Positions 6,484 to 15,447 of a stretch of 15,880 bases of DNA are shown here, piece after piece. How positions within the stretch are numbered: position 1 is the first letter of the stretch; the number at the start of each line of letters is the position of its first letter. Source of the DNA: Candidatus Zixiibacteriota bacterium (GTDB lineage Bacteria > Zixibacteria > MSB-5A5 > GN15 > PGXB01); NCBI GenBank assembly GCA_024230695.1, contig JAAERC010000600.1, positions 1-15,880 of the forward strand, read 5' to 3'. Position numbers and translations under genes: made by a program. The notes under the pieces are model-generated. The model was not told the origin of the DNA and did no database searches. It worked only from the letters and a program-made list of their open reading frames with translations.

Positions 6484-8493
6484 ATGAGTCATTGGATGTA
6501 TCTCTATTCCGCACAGGTTCTTGGTGTTGTAGGCATTTTGTTTGCCTTAGTGCTTTACTTCACCCTCAAGAAAAAAGATGCGGGTAATGATCTTATGAAG
6601 GACATCGCCCAGCAGATCGCTGAAGGCGCAATGGTCTTTCTAAAACGGGAGTATTCAATTCTCTCGATATTTATCATTGTGGTTTTTGGACTTCTGTTCT
6701 GGAAAATATCCTCAGCCACAGCAGTCGCCTTTATTGTTGGTGCGATTTGCTCGATGTTGGCCGGATATTTCGGTATGCAGGCCGCTACAAAAGCAAACGT
6801 CCGTACCTCTGCCGCGGCGGCAAAATCTGGCCAAGGTGAAGCTCTTTCTATTGCTTTCACAGGTGGCGCCGTAATGGGTATGTCGGTGGCATCGCTGGGT
6901 CTTCTCGGTGTTGGCATCTTTACTTATTTGGTCTTCAGACTTGATTTCTTCAGCTGGGCTGATCTGGCCGGTTATGGTATGGGTGCTTCATCAATCGCGC
7001 TTTTTGCTCGTGTTGGTGGCGGAATCTATACTAAATCAGCCGATGTTGGCGCTGACTTGGTTGGTAAAGTCGAAGCCGGTATCCCTGAAGATGATCCTCG
7101 TAATCCAGCTGTTATTGCTGACAATGTCGGCGATAACGTTGGTGACACAGCCGGTATGGGTGCTGACCTTTTTGAATCATATGTCGGTTCGATCATTGCC
7201 ACGATCGCAATCGCGGCAGTATCTCTTGGTTCAGAACTACCGGGCGAAGGTTCAACTATTTTGGCAAAGATCATGCTTCCAATCGCTATTGCTTCAGCCG
7301 GAATTATCGCTTCAATATTGGGCGTAATTTCAGTTAAGGCTTTTGTCGGTATGAAAAACCCTGCCGCCGTTTTACGTATTGTGACTTATGTGGCATCGGT
7401 TGTTCTGTTTGTTGCCGCATGGTTTATTATTGACGGTTTGGGTCTTGATCCGAATCTTTTCTGGGCAATTCTTGGTGGTAACCTTGCTGGTGTCTTTATT
7501 GGACTATTAACTGAATATTACACCGCCGCCGGCCCGGTTCGAAAAATTGCCGAATCGACAAAAACTGGTGCCGCAACTACAATCATTCAGGGATTAGCCG
7601 TTGGTTTGGAATCAGTTGCAGTTCCTGTATTTGTTATTGCAATGGCGATTTTACTCGGTTTCAAACTCGGTGGATTATATGGAATCGGTTTGGCCGCAGT
7701 AGGTATGCTTTCCACAATCGGTGTAACGATGTCTGTTGATGCTTATGGACCGATTGCCGATAATGCCGGTGGAATCACAGAGATGGCCGGACTTGGTGAC
7801 GATGTTCGTAAAATCACCGACCGCCTTGATTCACTTGGAAATACAACCGCCGCTATTGGTAAAGGTTTTGCCATTGGCTCCGCGGCTTTGACTGCGCTGG
7901 CTCTATTCTCTGCTTATGCAACAGCCGCTCAGGTCACATCTATTGACCTTATGAATCCGATTGTTGTGGTGGGTATGTTTATCGGTGGCATTATACCATT
8001 CTTGATTGCCGCCTTGACTATGACTGCTGTTGGTAAGGCCGCCTTTGAGATGGTTGAAGAAGTTCGCCGTCAGTTCCGTGAGATCACAGGATTGATGGAA
8101 GGCAAAGCCAAACCGGATACAGCACGTTGTGTTGATATCGCGACCAAATCAGCTTTACGCCAAATGGTTGTTCCGGGTCTGGTAGCCATTATAGCTCCAA
8201 TTTTGGTCGGACTGTTCCTTGGTAAAGAAGCTCTCGGTGGATTCCTCGGTGGCGCGACTTTATCTGGTGTCTTGATGGCTCTGATGATGTCTAACGCCGG
8301 TGGCGCATGGGACAATGCCAAAAAATATATTGAAGAAGGTCATCTTGGCGGTAAAGGCTCCGATAGTCATAAAGCCGCTGTTGTTGGTGATACCGTAGGT
8401 GATCCATTCAAAGATACCTCTGGTCCTTCGATGAATATTCTTATTAAACTTATGGCTATGGTCTCACTTGTTTTGGCCCCGTTGTTTATCTAA
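6484..8493 (+). CDS. hppA: Membrane-bound ion-pumping pyrophosphatase, K+-dependent type
   Basis: Integral inner-membrane pump that uses pyrophosphate hydrolysis to move Na+ and/or H+ out of the cytoplasm. The 669 residues match the bacterial family (about 660-770) with 16 expected membrane helices. The substrate-site motifs are intact: [11 protein letters not shown] (187-197), the [20 protein letters not shown] run (202-221), and the late D.VGDP.KDT.GPS block (636-649). Ala456 and Gly459 in [10 protein letters not shown] are the residues of K+-dependent enzymes; K+-independent ones carry Lys and Thr there. Glu231 in DLFESY sits at the helix-6 position typical of Na+-pumping or dual Na+/H+ members (6.53 in family numbering), rather than four residues later as in plant-type H+ pumps. 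This makes Na+ transport plausible but unproven. The start follows AAGGAG (6472-6477) by six bases. The gene stands alone, with its own candidate promoter and a strong terminator. Confidence 0.97.
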   Translation: MSHWMYLYSAQVLGVVGILFALVLYFTLKKKDAGNDLMKDIAQQIAEGAMVFLKREYSILSIFIIVVFGLLFWKISSATAVAFIVGAICSMLAGYFGMQAATKANVRTSAAAAKSGQGEALSIAFTGGAVMGMSVASLGLLGVGIFTYLVFRLDFFSWADLAGYGMGASSIALFARVGGGIYTKSADVGADLVGKVEAGIPEDDPRNPAVIADNVGDNVGDTAGMGADLFESYVGSIIATIAIAAVSLGSELPGEGSTILAKIMLPIAIASAGIIASILGVISVKAFVGMKNPAAVLRIVTYVASVVLFVAAWFIIDGLGLDPNLFWAILGGNLAGVFIGLLTEYYTAAGPVRKIAESTKTGAATTIIQGLAVGLESVAVPVFVIAMAILLGFKLGGLYGIGLAAVGMLSTIGVTMSVDAYGPIADNAGGITEMAGLGDDVRKITDRLDSLGNTTAAIGKGFAIGSAALTALALFSAYATAAQVTSIDLMNPIVVVGMFIGGIIPFLIAALTMTAVGKAAFEMVEEVRRQFREITGLMEGKAKPDTARCVDIATKSALRQMVVPGLVAIIAPILVGLFLGKEALGGFLGGATLSGVLMALMMSNAGGAWDNAKKYIEEGHLGGKGSDSHKAAVVGDTVGDPFKDTSGPSMNILIKLMAMVSLVLAPLFI

Positions 8494-8512
8494 GAAATAT
8501 TTATAATAAAAT

Positions 8513-8545
8513 AAAAAGCCCGATCAAAATGATCGGGCTTTTTTT
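8513..8545. terminator. Bidirectional rho-independent terminator
   Basis: GCCCGATCA (8518-8526) pairs with TGATCGGGC (8530-8538) around an AAA loop. Five A's precede it and seven T's follow. It lies between the convergent ends of hppA (8493) and the TonB-receptor-like gene (8564) and can serve both, closing the six-gene minus-strand block. Confidence 0.93.
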
Positions 8546-8563
8546 ATGTGAGAATTAAAATTA

Positions 8564-10564
8564 TCAATCAAGAAAATTCCAGGTGAAACCATAATATATC
8601 AATCTGTCACGAATGCTGTAGTTATCGCGGTTCTGATATTCAGCAGAAAATAGATTCTGCCAATAATAATAGAATCTAAATGATTTCATGCTGAATGATA
8701 ATTTCATGTTGAATACTATCTCTTCACCCAATTTATCGGCTTCGTTTCCATAAGCCGGGTAGCTTTTATACTCCCCGATATAACCTGTTTCAATATAACC
8801 GTACAGATGAACGTCAATAGGCTTTATATATTGATTTAACTCAAGCCCCGTGAATAATTGATATTCGGGTGTATTTGGTGGACTCTCATCGCCGCCAATA
8901 CTCACATAACGATAGGTCCCCGATCCGGTCCAGAACAGATTTTTGCCAAGAGAAAGTCTTTTATTTATTGATAAATTTGCATATTCAATATCTCGATTAG
9001 CGGTTTTAAAGGCAGTCAGCGACAAATCGCCAACAAGAACTGTATCTTTTGTATATGGGACCCAATCAATTCCATCAAGGATCTTTCCACCGGTCAGCGA
9101 AATTGTCAGATCATTATTCTTCTTCCCAAAACTCATTGTTAGATTGCCGGATAGCTGTTTTTCAGGTTTAAGATATACATTCCCCGATTCATAATAATCA
9201 TTTTCTGAACCATCTATAAAACTACTTACAATCGGTGTCAGATCAAGCTCATACTGCCGGGGGAACTTTGTTACATATCCGGCCGATAGCGACATGTAGA
9301 ATGATTCGTATTCCTTTTTTAAAGCAAAAACAAATGATGGTCCAGGATTATATCCTCCGACTTTCTCAAAGCTGAAGTTTCCGGTAATTGATAATGTCGA
9401 ATCACCCTTAAATAAAGTCGAGTTTAATTTTGCACGGTGCCGTTTCAGGAAAAAATCAATATTATGATATTCCTCTTCAGTAAGCAATAGTTCATGAGCC
9501 ATAAAATACTTGTTTATGGCCGCCTCATAGGAATAAAAAATAGTGTTATCAATAATATCAATATCTCTTCTATAGAAACTCTGAGTATGGATCGTTTCAG
9601 TTTCTGATCTTTGATGTCTTACTCCAATGCTACTTTTATTTAAATTGGAGAAGCTATAATCAAGACTTGCAGAAAAATCGCGGTCGCGTCGATTGCGACT
9701 AAATAGTGAATTTGTTGCATCAGGTCTAAATGGAATTTTCCCGCGTCTTCGATACAGCCGCCCTTTTAGATTAAGATCCATTTTGTTTCCCAGTGGTAAC
9801 GCGATATCAGCCCAATGATGGTAAGAACTGTCTCCCCAATCATCATCAAACCCATCACATCGGCGATACTCGGCGGCTAATTGTATCAATTTGCCAGTCT
9901 TTTTCTTTTCAGTATAAACCGCTTTAGTGTTGGCATACCCCAAGTAACCAACATCAACAATTAATTCCGATTCAGCTCTTGCAGATTTAGGTTGCACTGG
10001 AAGCATAATAAGCGACGCCGTTGAATTATCACCGCCAAAAATCTTGCCAAGAGGACCCTCGATATTAAATATTTTTTGAATAGGAGCAGTGGGAACCTCA
10101 TCAAAACCGATTTGGTTGTCCGGTTCCGGCCGATGTTCCACCGGATGTATGGCACGATCACCTAAAATCACATCAAGACGGTTTCCGGGTAACGCAAATG
10201 GCGCGACAGTTTTCCGATGCGGAAGAGGTTGGTAGTCGATGTAAAAATTAGAACTGTTCGATTTAAGAAAATCACCGGCGTCATGTCCATAAGAACGAAC
10301 AAATTGCTCTGAAAGATCAAAACGATCAGATAAAAAATATAACGATAATGAATCAGCAAAACTAAATGGCGGTTCTCTAAAAATAGTATCCGGCGGAAGT
10401 GAATCAGCATAGACAGCTTCCCATGGTTGCATTGTTGTTGAATCATTGGGGAAAATCGACTGATCAACCATTTTAGTGGAGTCATACTCTTGCCCATAGG
10501 AGGAAGAAAATGAAAAAAGAAAGATCAGAATCAATAATGATATATAATTAATTACTTTGTCCAT
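8564..10564 (-). CDS. TonB-dependent-receptor-like outer membrane beta-barrel protein
   Basis: Outer membrane protein of 666 residues, likely a gated channel for nutrient uptake. A signal peptide covers residues 1-24 (cleavage SYG/QE). About 60 residues of Asp/Ser/Pro-rich linker follow, then a reduced plug-like domain (about 85-195) whose end (IQKIFNIEGPLGKIFGGDNSTASLIMLP in outline) echoes the I..I.V..GP....YG....GGVI pattern of TonB plugs. From about 200 to the end there are alternating amphipathic strands with many aromatic residues, and the C-terminus finishes GFTWNFLD, as expected for barrel insertion. No TonB box is obvious and the plug is short, so this may be a divergent family. The ATG overlaps the 3' end of the upstream ECF gene by 17 bp and has only a weak purine-rich site, so translational coupling is likely. 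Pairing with an ECF S component suggests vitamin-like or metal-chelate uptake; the substrate is unknown. Confidence 0.75.
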   Translation of the reverse strand: MDKVINYISLLILIFLFSFSSSYGQEYDSTKMVDQSIFPNDSTTMQPWEAVYADSLPPDTIFREPPFSFADSLSLYFLSDRFDLSEQFVRSYGHDAGDFLKSNSSNFYIDYQPLPHRKTVAPFALPGNRLDVILGDRAIHPVEHRPEPDNQIGFDEVPTAPIQKIFNIEGPLGKIFGGDNSTASLIMLPVQPKSARAESELIVDVGYLGYANTKAVYTEKKKTGKLIQLAAEYRRCDGFDDDWGDSSYHHWADIALPLGNKMDLNLKGRLYRRRGKIPFRPDATNSLFSRNRRDRDFSASLDYSFSNLNKSSIGVRHQRSETETIHTQSFYRRDIDIIDNTIFYSYEAAINKYFMAHELLLTEEEYHNIDFFLKRHRAKLNSTLFKGDSTLSITGNFSFEKVGGYNPGPSFVFALKKEYESFYMSLSAGYVTKFPRQYELDLTPIVSSFIDGSENDYYESGNVYLKPEKQLSGNLTMSFGKKNNDLTISLTGGKILDGIDWVPYTKDTVLVGDLSLTAFKTANRDIEYANLSINKRLSLGKNLFWTGSGTYRYVSIGGDESPPNTPEYQLFTGLELNQYIKPIDVHLYGYIETGYIGEYKSYPAYGNEADKLGEEIVFNMKLSFSMKSFRFYYYWQNLFSAEYQNRDNYSIRDRLIYYGFTWNFLD

Positions 10565-11090
10565 AGGTACTGTTTTTCTCTTTTTTATACAACATCGCCA
10601 ACGCTGGGTAAAACAATGGGTAAATTATACTACATGAAATTATTGTAATCAATGAAAAGATCGACCCGCCTATCAAACGGGGCCAAAAAGGTTGATACAA
10701 AAGAGCATCAACAATATCTACCGGCAGGTGATAAAATAATCCCGACAGAAAACCAGAAATAGTCAATATCGCCATACTTTTTTTATTCCATATATCCGGT
10801 TTGAGTCTTCGGGATGCTATCATGCCGATTAAAGCAATCAATGAAACACCAAATAATTGAGAGAATAATAATGGTATAGGTACCGGTCCAAAGGGATTAA
10901 AACTGGACCAGAGAAAATATCCAATGACACCAACCCCGATCCCGGGCCATACTCCCCATAAAAAACCGGAGACAAAAATCACAAAGAAGCCAAGGTTGAC
11001 ATTGTAGAGGAACACTGAAAAGTATGAGAATATAAAAACCAACGATGCGAAAATGGCTACTCTGGTTAAAATCCTCAGACTATAGTTCAT
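10548..11090 (-). CDS. ECF-type transporter S component (substrate-binding membrane subunit)
   Basis: Hydrophobic protein of 180 residues with about six membrane helices, the size and layout of S components of energy-coupling factor importers. These bind a vitamin or metal and are driven by the shared EcfT/EcfA module, which is not encoded in this window. Visible features are a first helix after RILTRVAIFASLVF, a Gly-rich second/third helix region (GFLWGVWPGIGVGVIGYF, about 42-59), and a Pro-rich loop NPFGPVPIPLL (65-75). Its ATG overlaps the stop of the upstream protease gene (ATGA), and its own end overlaps the barrel gene by 17 bp. No cobalamin, thiamine or other riboswitch could be placed here, as the gene is internal to the operon. 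Assignment rests on topology and residue style, so another small membrane protein family remains possible. Confidence 0.7.
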   Translation of the reverse strand: MNYSLRILTRVAIFASLVFIFSYFSVFLYNVNLGFFVIFVSGFLWGVWPGIGVGVIGYFLWSSFNPFGPVPIPLLFSQLFGVSLIALIGMIASRRLKPDIWNKKSMAILTISGFLSGLFYHLPVDIVDALLYQPFWPRLIGGSIFSLITIISCSIIYPLFYPALAMLYKKEKNSTYGQSN

Positions 11091-13069
11091 CTTATGACAG
11101 CAAACTTGGATTTATAAATCATTGGTTCCGAATCGCTAAAATCAGTAAATGCTAATTTTATATAGGCCATATAAACGCCGGAGGAAACATCATATCCACT
11201 TTCATTTTTCATATCCCATTCCGCAGTAAAGACAGTAATGAAATTTAATAACGAACTGGGTGATTCAAAGTCATAATATAGCGTTCGGACCTTTTCACCG
11301 GCAGAATTCAGAATCACTATTGATAAAGATGCCGGGCTATTTACTACATCGACTGAGCTCTTCTCAATTTCGAATTTTATGCTTTCGCATATTTTTTCGG
11401 GAGTACATGGGTTGGGATAAGTTTTAAACTCGTAATTGACAACCTCGCTGGAATCATCAATAGAATCCAACACAGCAAAAGAATAATCAAACTTCTTGCT
11501 AAAATTATAGGCATTTACATCATTAAGAACCGGAGTTATAACCGCCATAACATTATAAAGTTCATCAGTATCATTGATCATATATTTATTAATTTCTGAA
11601 CCTTCAAATTGATTCATCTGAACTGTCGCATCAGAGTTATCATCCAGAGGTATTCCAATTAAAGATACATTCCAATCAATATCTGAATATAGAGCCGAGC
11701 TATAAAAATAAAAGCCAAGGCTATCGGGGATTGAATATATATTTTCAAGATTAATAATATTAGAGCCATATGTCTCAGGAAGCCTGGTATTAAATGAATC
11801 CAGCACATTTCTGTTTGTCATACGAATCGGATAGCCGTCGAAAGAAAACATCGCCGTATCTGGAATAACAGAATAGAATTCTCTTTCTGAATACCCGATT
11901 CCATCCGGGGCCCTGTTTGCTCTATTGCCAGTGAACATATTCCAAACCGAGAATTCTCTGATTGCATCAGTTAAATCATGTGTACCGCCTGAAATTTCAA
12001 CAACGGCATTATCAACGGCCTCACCAAATTGCGGTCCAATCCCAAGATCACGACATTCCTCCCATATTCTACGTACTATAGTCGGATCGCCCCATCGCTC
12101 AGTAAGAAATATCGGGAATACTGCCGCACCGTACGGATGCAGCGCAAGCGGATAAGCAGAAGTGTTAAAGTTTCTTAAACCGATCCATGGTAATTCAAAA
12201 AACGATGGCAAATAACCGTAATAGTCATTGATATCGTCATACATCATTTCTTCCATCCAAACTGCTGTCATCTCCCACCAATAAATTCTAGCGAACATAG
12301 CATCATCACCTTCCCATTCGGTCCAGTCCATCCCGAAATGAACTGCATGGAAAAATTCATGGGCCGCGGTAACTCTGACGGCATCAAGGCGTCTATCAAA
12401 GTCTCGTGGATCACCATTATATTCGTTGTAAGGATAAAAGTTGTAATCATTATCTAAAACCAAAACCGAAGTCGCCGATTGAGGAGTTACAACCATCTCA
12501 CTATAGGTGGCGCCATAGTAGGAACTTCCTAAACCCTCGATATAAACATCATAAGCCGCATCAAGACCGGCCGGATAGAAATCATCAGCAGGAGGAGGAG
12601 GAAAACCTAGATCATCAATCGTATAGACCCAGACAGAGTCCATAATTTCCCCAACCTTATTAATATAATCTGGGATCCCATCACCGCCAGCGAGGGTATC
12701 AACATCAGAACCATATACCGCATCATTACCGGTAATATCATAATGTATCAAAAAATGCCCGCTTGGAGATGAGTATGCATATGAAAGTGAAGTATCTCTC
12801 CCCTGCATCACCGCCGATGTTTTATAGGCGCTCCCTAAACGATCACGATTTATAAAGGCCTCAAATGCCGCGGATGTTCCGCATATATGTCTTTCCAGAT
12901 TTTCAAGCGAAGCCGGAACGGGACCTTCACCAGACAGATGGTTAAGTCTATCATAAAGATCAATCTGATATTCTTCAGTTAATTCGGTATCAGAATAAAT
13001 TTTCCCGACAACTATTAGTGTGAATATTAATACAATTGATAAAATCGATATTTTCTTTACTTTTTTCAA
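11087..13069 (-). CDS. Secreted zinc metalloprotease, MXAN_6640-like, with FlgD/T9SS-type C-terminal domain
   Basis: Exported protein of 660 residues, similar in layout to the MXAN_6640-type putative metalloproteases. A signal peptide occupies about residues 1-26. A stretch with GGDGIPDYI (128-136) resembles a Ca-binding type 3 repeat and usually precedes the catalytic part in this group. HEFFH (237-241) is the zinc-binding HExxH motif with Glu238 as the catalytic acid. WWEMTAVWMEE (264-274) supplies candidate third-ligand glutamates. Residues 551-660, starting YPNPCTPEK and including GEKVRTL and GVYMAYI, form an Ig-like domain of the FlgD/T9SS type used for surface attachment or secretion in FCB bacteria. 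Translation begins at a TTG codon with only a weak AGGCG upstream (13079-13075); no in-frame ATG precedes the signal peptide, so TTG is the best choice. It lies 22 bp after the PHP gene and overlaps the ECF gene by 4 bp. Its substrate is unknown. Confidence 0.85.
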   Translation of the reverse strand: MKKVKKISILSIVLIFTLIVVGKIYSDTELTEEYQIDLYDRLNHLSGEGPVPASLENLERHICGTSAAFEAFINRDRLGSAYKTSAVMQGRDTSLSYAYSSPSGHFLIHYDITGNDAVYGSDVDTLAGGDGIPDYINKVGEIMDSVWVYTIDDLGFPPPPADDFYPAGLDAAYDVYIEGLGSSYYGATYSEMVVTPQSATSVLVLDNDYNFYPYNEYNGDPRDFDRRLDAVRVTAAHEFFHAVHFGMDWTEWEGDDAMFARIYWWEMTAVWMEEMMYDDINDYYGYLPSFFELPWIGLRNFNTSAYPLALHPYGAAVFPIFLTERWGDPTIVRRIWEECRDLGIGPQFGEAVDNAVVEISGGTHDLTDAIREFSVWNMFTGNRANRAPDGIGYSEREFYSVIPDTAMFSFDGYPIRMTNRNVLDSFNTRLPETYGSNIINLENIYSIPDSLGFYFYSSALYSDIDWNVSLIGIPLDDNSDATVQMNQFEGSEINKYMINDTDELYNVMAVITPVLNDVNAYNFSKKFDYSFAVLDSIDDSSEVVNYEFKTYPNPCTPEKICESIKFEIEKSSVDVVNSPASLSIVILNSAGEKVRTLYYDFESPSSLLNFITVFTAEWDMKNESGYDVSSGVYMAYIKLAFTDFSDSEPMIYKSKFAVIR

Positions 13070-13091
13070 AATTACGCCTGTCTGATTATGA

Positions 13092-13901
13092 TTATCTTTC
13101 TTTCATCAATGCCAGAGTATTATCCGGTATCGACGCCGATCCGATTTGACCATATTTCCCCTGACGGCCATGAAAATCTGATCCGCCGGTATATAGTAGT
13201 CCTTTTTTTTCTGCGTATGCCTTGTATGTTTTCTGGAGTTGTCCATTGTGCATGGGGTGAAAAACCTCAATACCATCCAAACCAAAGTTCATAAATTGTT
13301 CTATATGCTGACCAGCCCCGGCTATCCCGGGATGAGCCAGTATGGCCAGTCCTTTGGCTCTATGTATCAATTCAATAGCTTCCTTAGGCGTTATATTAAA
13401 TTTGGAAACATATGCCGAACAACCGTATCCGATATACTTGTCAAAGGCGGCTCCAAAGTGCTTTACAGCACCAACTTTGACCAGGGCATCAGCTACATTA
13501 GGACGTCCAATAGCGGATCGTCCGGCAAATTCTTTTACAAGTTCCAGAGGTATATTGATCCCTCGTTCCTTTAGTTTATTTAACATCTCAGCGCCGCGTT
13601 GGTTCCGTTTATCACGAAATTGTTTCAGTGCCGAATTTAGTTCATCTGAAGATGGATCATAGAAATATCCCAGAATATGAATATCCTCGTTACCATGCCC
13701 GGCCGAAAGTTCGACTCCGGGAACCAGTTCGGGATCATCTTTTCCAATAATGTTTTGCAAATAGACATAACCGCCAATATTGTCATGGTCAGAAATAGAA
13801 AATGCCTCAAGCTGATTCTCTTTTGCCATCTTCAATATTTCCTCAGGAGAATTTATACCATCAGAAAAATTGGAATGAATATGAAAGTCGGCAATGCCCA
13901 T
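13092..13901 (-). CDS. PHP-family metal-dependent phosphoesterase
   Basis: Cytoplasmic hydrolase of 269 residues with the complete polymerase-and-histidinol-phosphatase (PHP) metal site: HIH (7-9) with Asp14, SDHD (37-40), Glu64 in PGVEL, His75, AHPG (189-192), His215, and SDFHG (241-245). The length and the small insert between the metal motifs match the YciV/TrpH group. Known members are RNase AM and the 3',5'-nucleoside bisphosphate 3'-phosphatase, so a role in trimming RNA 5' ends or removing pAp-like nucleotides is plausible. The exact substrate cannot be read from the sequence. The start codon overlaps the ftcD stop by one base (TAATG), so it is likely made by translational coupling. 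Confidence 0.9.
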   Translation of the reverse strand: MGIADFHIHSNFSDGINSPEEILKMAKENQLEAFSISDHDNIGGYVYLQNIIGKDDPELVPGVELSAGHGNEDIHILGYFYDPSSDELNSALKQFRDKRNQRGAEMLNKLKERGINIPLELVKEFAGRSAIGRPNVADALVKVGAVKHFGAAFDKYIGYGCSAYVSKFNITPKEAIELIHRAKGLAILAHPGIAGAGQHIEQFMNFGLDGIEVFHPMHNGQLQKTYKAYAEKKGLLYTGGSDFHGRQGKYGQIGSASIPDNTLALMKER

Positions 13902-15430
13902 TATTTAATTTTATTCTCGACTATTTCTTTTATCTCATCTGCTAAGGTTGAACTCTTTTTAATTAATTCTTCAGAGCTTGAGTTCATAGTTTTAACAAAT
14001 TCGGCATCATCAAAGCCGCAAATATTAATTTTTACGTTATATATTGCGCCTTCAATAGCCGCTTTAGCCATAAGAGCAGAAACTCCGGCATCAGTTACCG
14101 AATTAACATTTCCATTTTTAGCAATATCTTTTGCCAATTCAAGAACTCCAAAAGCCATCTTTGCTGTCTCAAGCGGGACCTCGGCGGCATGTTTGGTCGC
14201 TTCAATAAGTGCAATATCCCGTTTTTTAATTTCGTCATCTGTATCTTTGGGAAGTTTGCCTGCTGTCATAACTTCATCAAATGCTTTACCGTCGTTAATA
14301 ATCATCTCCTGTAGCTGTTTTCTTAAACTTTCGGATTTATCGCGCCATTCTTTCATCTGTTCTTCGAATTTTTTATATTTCTTTTTGCCAATAGTCAGAC
14401 GGCAGACCATAGCATTTAATGCCGCCGCGATAGCTCCGGCTGATGCGGCCACTGAACCGCCGCCCGGTGTTGGAGTTTTGGCCGCAACATCTTCATAAAA
14501 ATCATAACTTGATTTTGCCGATCCAACTCCGGCGCGACGCATTTTTTCTTCAAGCACTTGTTCGGGAGAGAAACCTTCGAGTTGTAAATAATAGTCGGCC
14601 ACATCGAGCAATGCCTTCTGAGGTATTAAACCTACGATCTCCGAAGATAAAACATTGACGCCATACCGAGCCGCTTCGGCTTTAATAGTTTCAAAAACCC
14701 TGAATACCGGAGTTTTGGGATAACGAACCAGATTCATGGAGACTTGAGTACAACCACGTTCTTTTATCATAAATCCCATTGCTTTACAAAAACGGTATCC
14801 GCCGCGTACAAATCTAATCGAATCAGCAATCTTACGAGCAATGGAAACGCGATTAGTGTCAAGATAAACATTATAGGCAACAAGCGGGAACCGCACCCCA
14901 ATAGCGGTAGCGCCCGTTTTAAGATTCATCTTGGCCGGTCCGTAATCTGGTTTACGATTAGGATCGTTTTCAATCGCCTTTATCATCCCTTCGTACTCAC
15001 CTTTCCTGACAACAGCTAGATTCTCTCTTTTTTTACTAGTTGCGGCAGATTCATACAAAAATATCGGAATACCGAGTTCATCGCCGACTCTTTTACCTAA
15101 CTGATGAGCCAGTTCTTTGGCCTCGGCTAAGGTGAAATCTGAGATCGGAATAAATGGGCAGACATCGGTTGCGCCCATTCGCGGATGTTCCCCAGAATGC
15201 TTTTGCATGTCAATTAACTCTGAGGCCTTTTTAATGGCACGGAAGCATGTTTCGACAGCATCTTCAGGCGGGCATACAAAAGTGACAACGGCTCGATTAA
15301 GGTCAGGATCCATTTCCCAGTCAAGCAAAGTTGCCGATGGAACCGATTTGATTTCATCTAATATTTTTTCGATTACTTCTTTATTCCGGCCTTCAGAAAA
15401 GTTAGGCACACATTCGACTAAACGTATCAT
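13901..15430 (-). CDS. ftcD: Glutamate formimidoyltransferase / formimidoyltetrahydrofolate cyclodeaminase (fused)
   Basis: Bifunctional folate enzyme of 509 residues, close to the fused animal and bacterial form (about 540). The N-terminal domains (about 1-300) move the formimino group from formimidoyl-glutamate to tetrahydrofolate. The family's catalytic His falls at residue 82 in SGEHPRMGATD. The cyclodeaminase domain (about 308-505) releases ammonia to give 5,10-methenyl-THF and contains TPTPGGGSVAASAGA (319-333) and the NSVTDAGVSAL region (443-453). The usual linker is short. The start follows GGAG (15442-15439) by eight bases. This step ends one route of histidine breakdown, but no hutH, hutU or hutI is visible here. 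A general one-carbon role is also possible. The gap to the upstream gene is 17 bp. Confidence 0.95.
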   Translation of the reverse strand: MIRLVECVPNFSEGRNKEVIEKILDEIKSVPSATLLDWEMDPDLNRAVVTFVCPPEDAVETCFRAIKKASELIDMQKHSGEHPRMGATDVCPFIPISDFTLAEAKELAHQLGKRVGDELGIPIFLYESAATSKKRENLAVVRKGEYEGMIKAIENDPNRKPDYGPAKMNLKTGATAIGVRFPLVAYNVYLDTNRVSIARKIADSIRFVRGGYRFCKAMGFMIKERGCTQVSMNLVRYPKTPVFRVFETIKAEAARYGVNVLSSEIVGLIPQKALLDVADYYLQLEGFSPEQVLEEKMRRAGVGSAKSSYDFYEDVAAKTPTPGGGSVAASAGAIAAALNAMVCRLTIGKKKYKKFEEQMKEWRDKSESLRKQLQEMIINDGKAFDEVMTAGKLPKDTDDEIKKRDIALIEATKHAAEVPLETAKMAFGVLELAKDIAKNGNVNSVTDAGVSALMAKAAIEGAIYNVKINICGFDDAEFVKTMNSSSEELIKKSSTLADEIKEIVENKIK

Positions 15431-15447
15431 TTCAAAATCTCCAAGAT

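Noticed and set aside
6908..7327. Frame of 139 codons inside hppA on the same strand
   Set aside because: It overlaps the conserved pyrophosphatase frame completely and is only a shifted reading of it.
13677..14498. Long open frame of 273 codons on the + strand
   Set aside because: It lies opposite ftcD and the PHP gene, both of which carry clear family motifs. The frame's product is Ser/Ile/Leu-rich without motifs and has no ribosome binding site.
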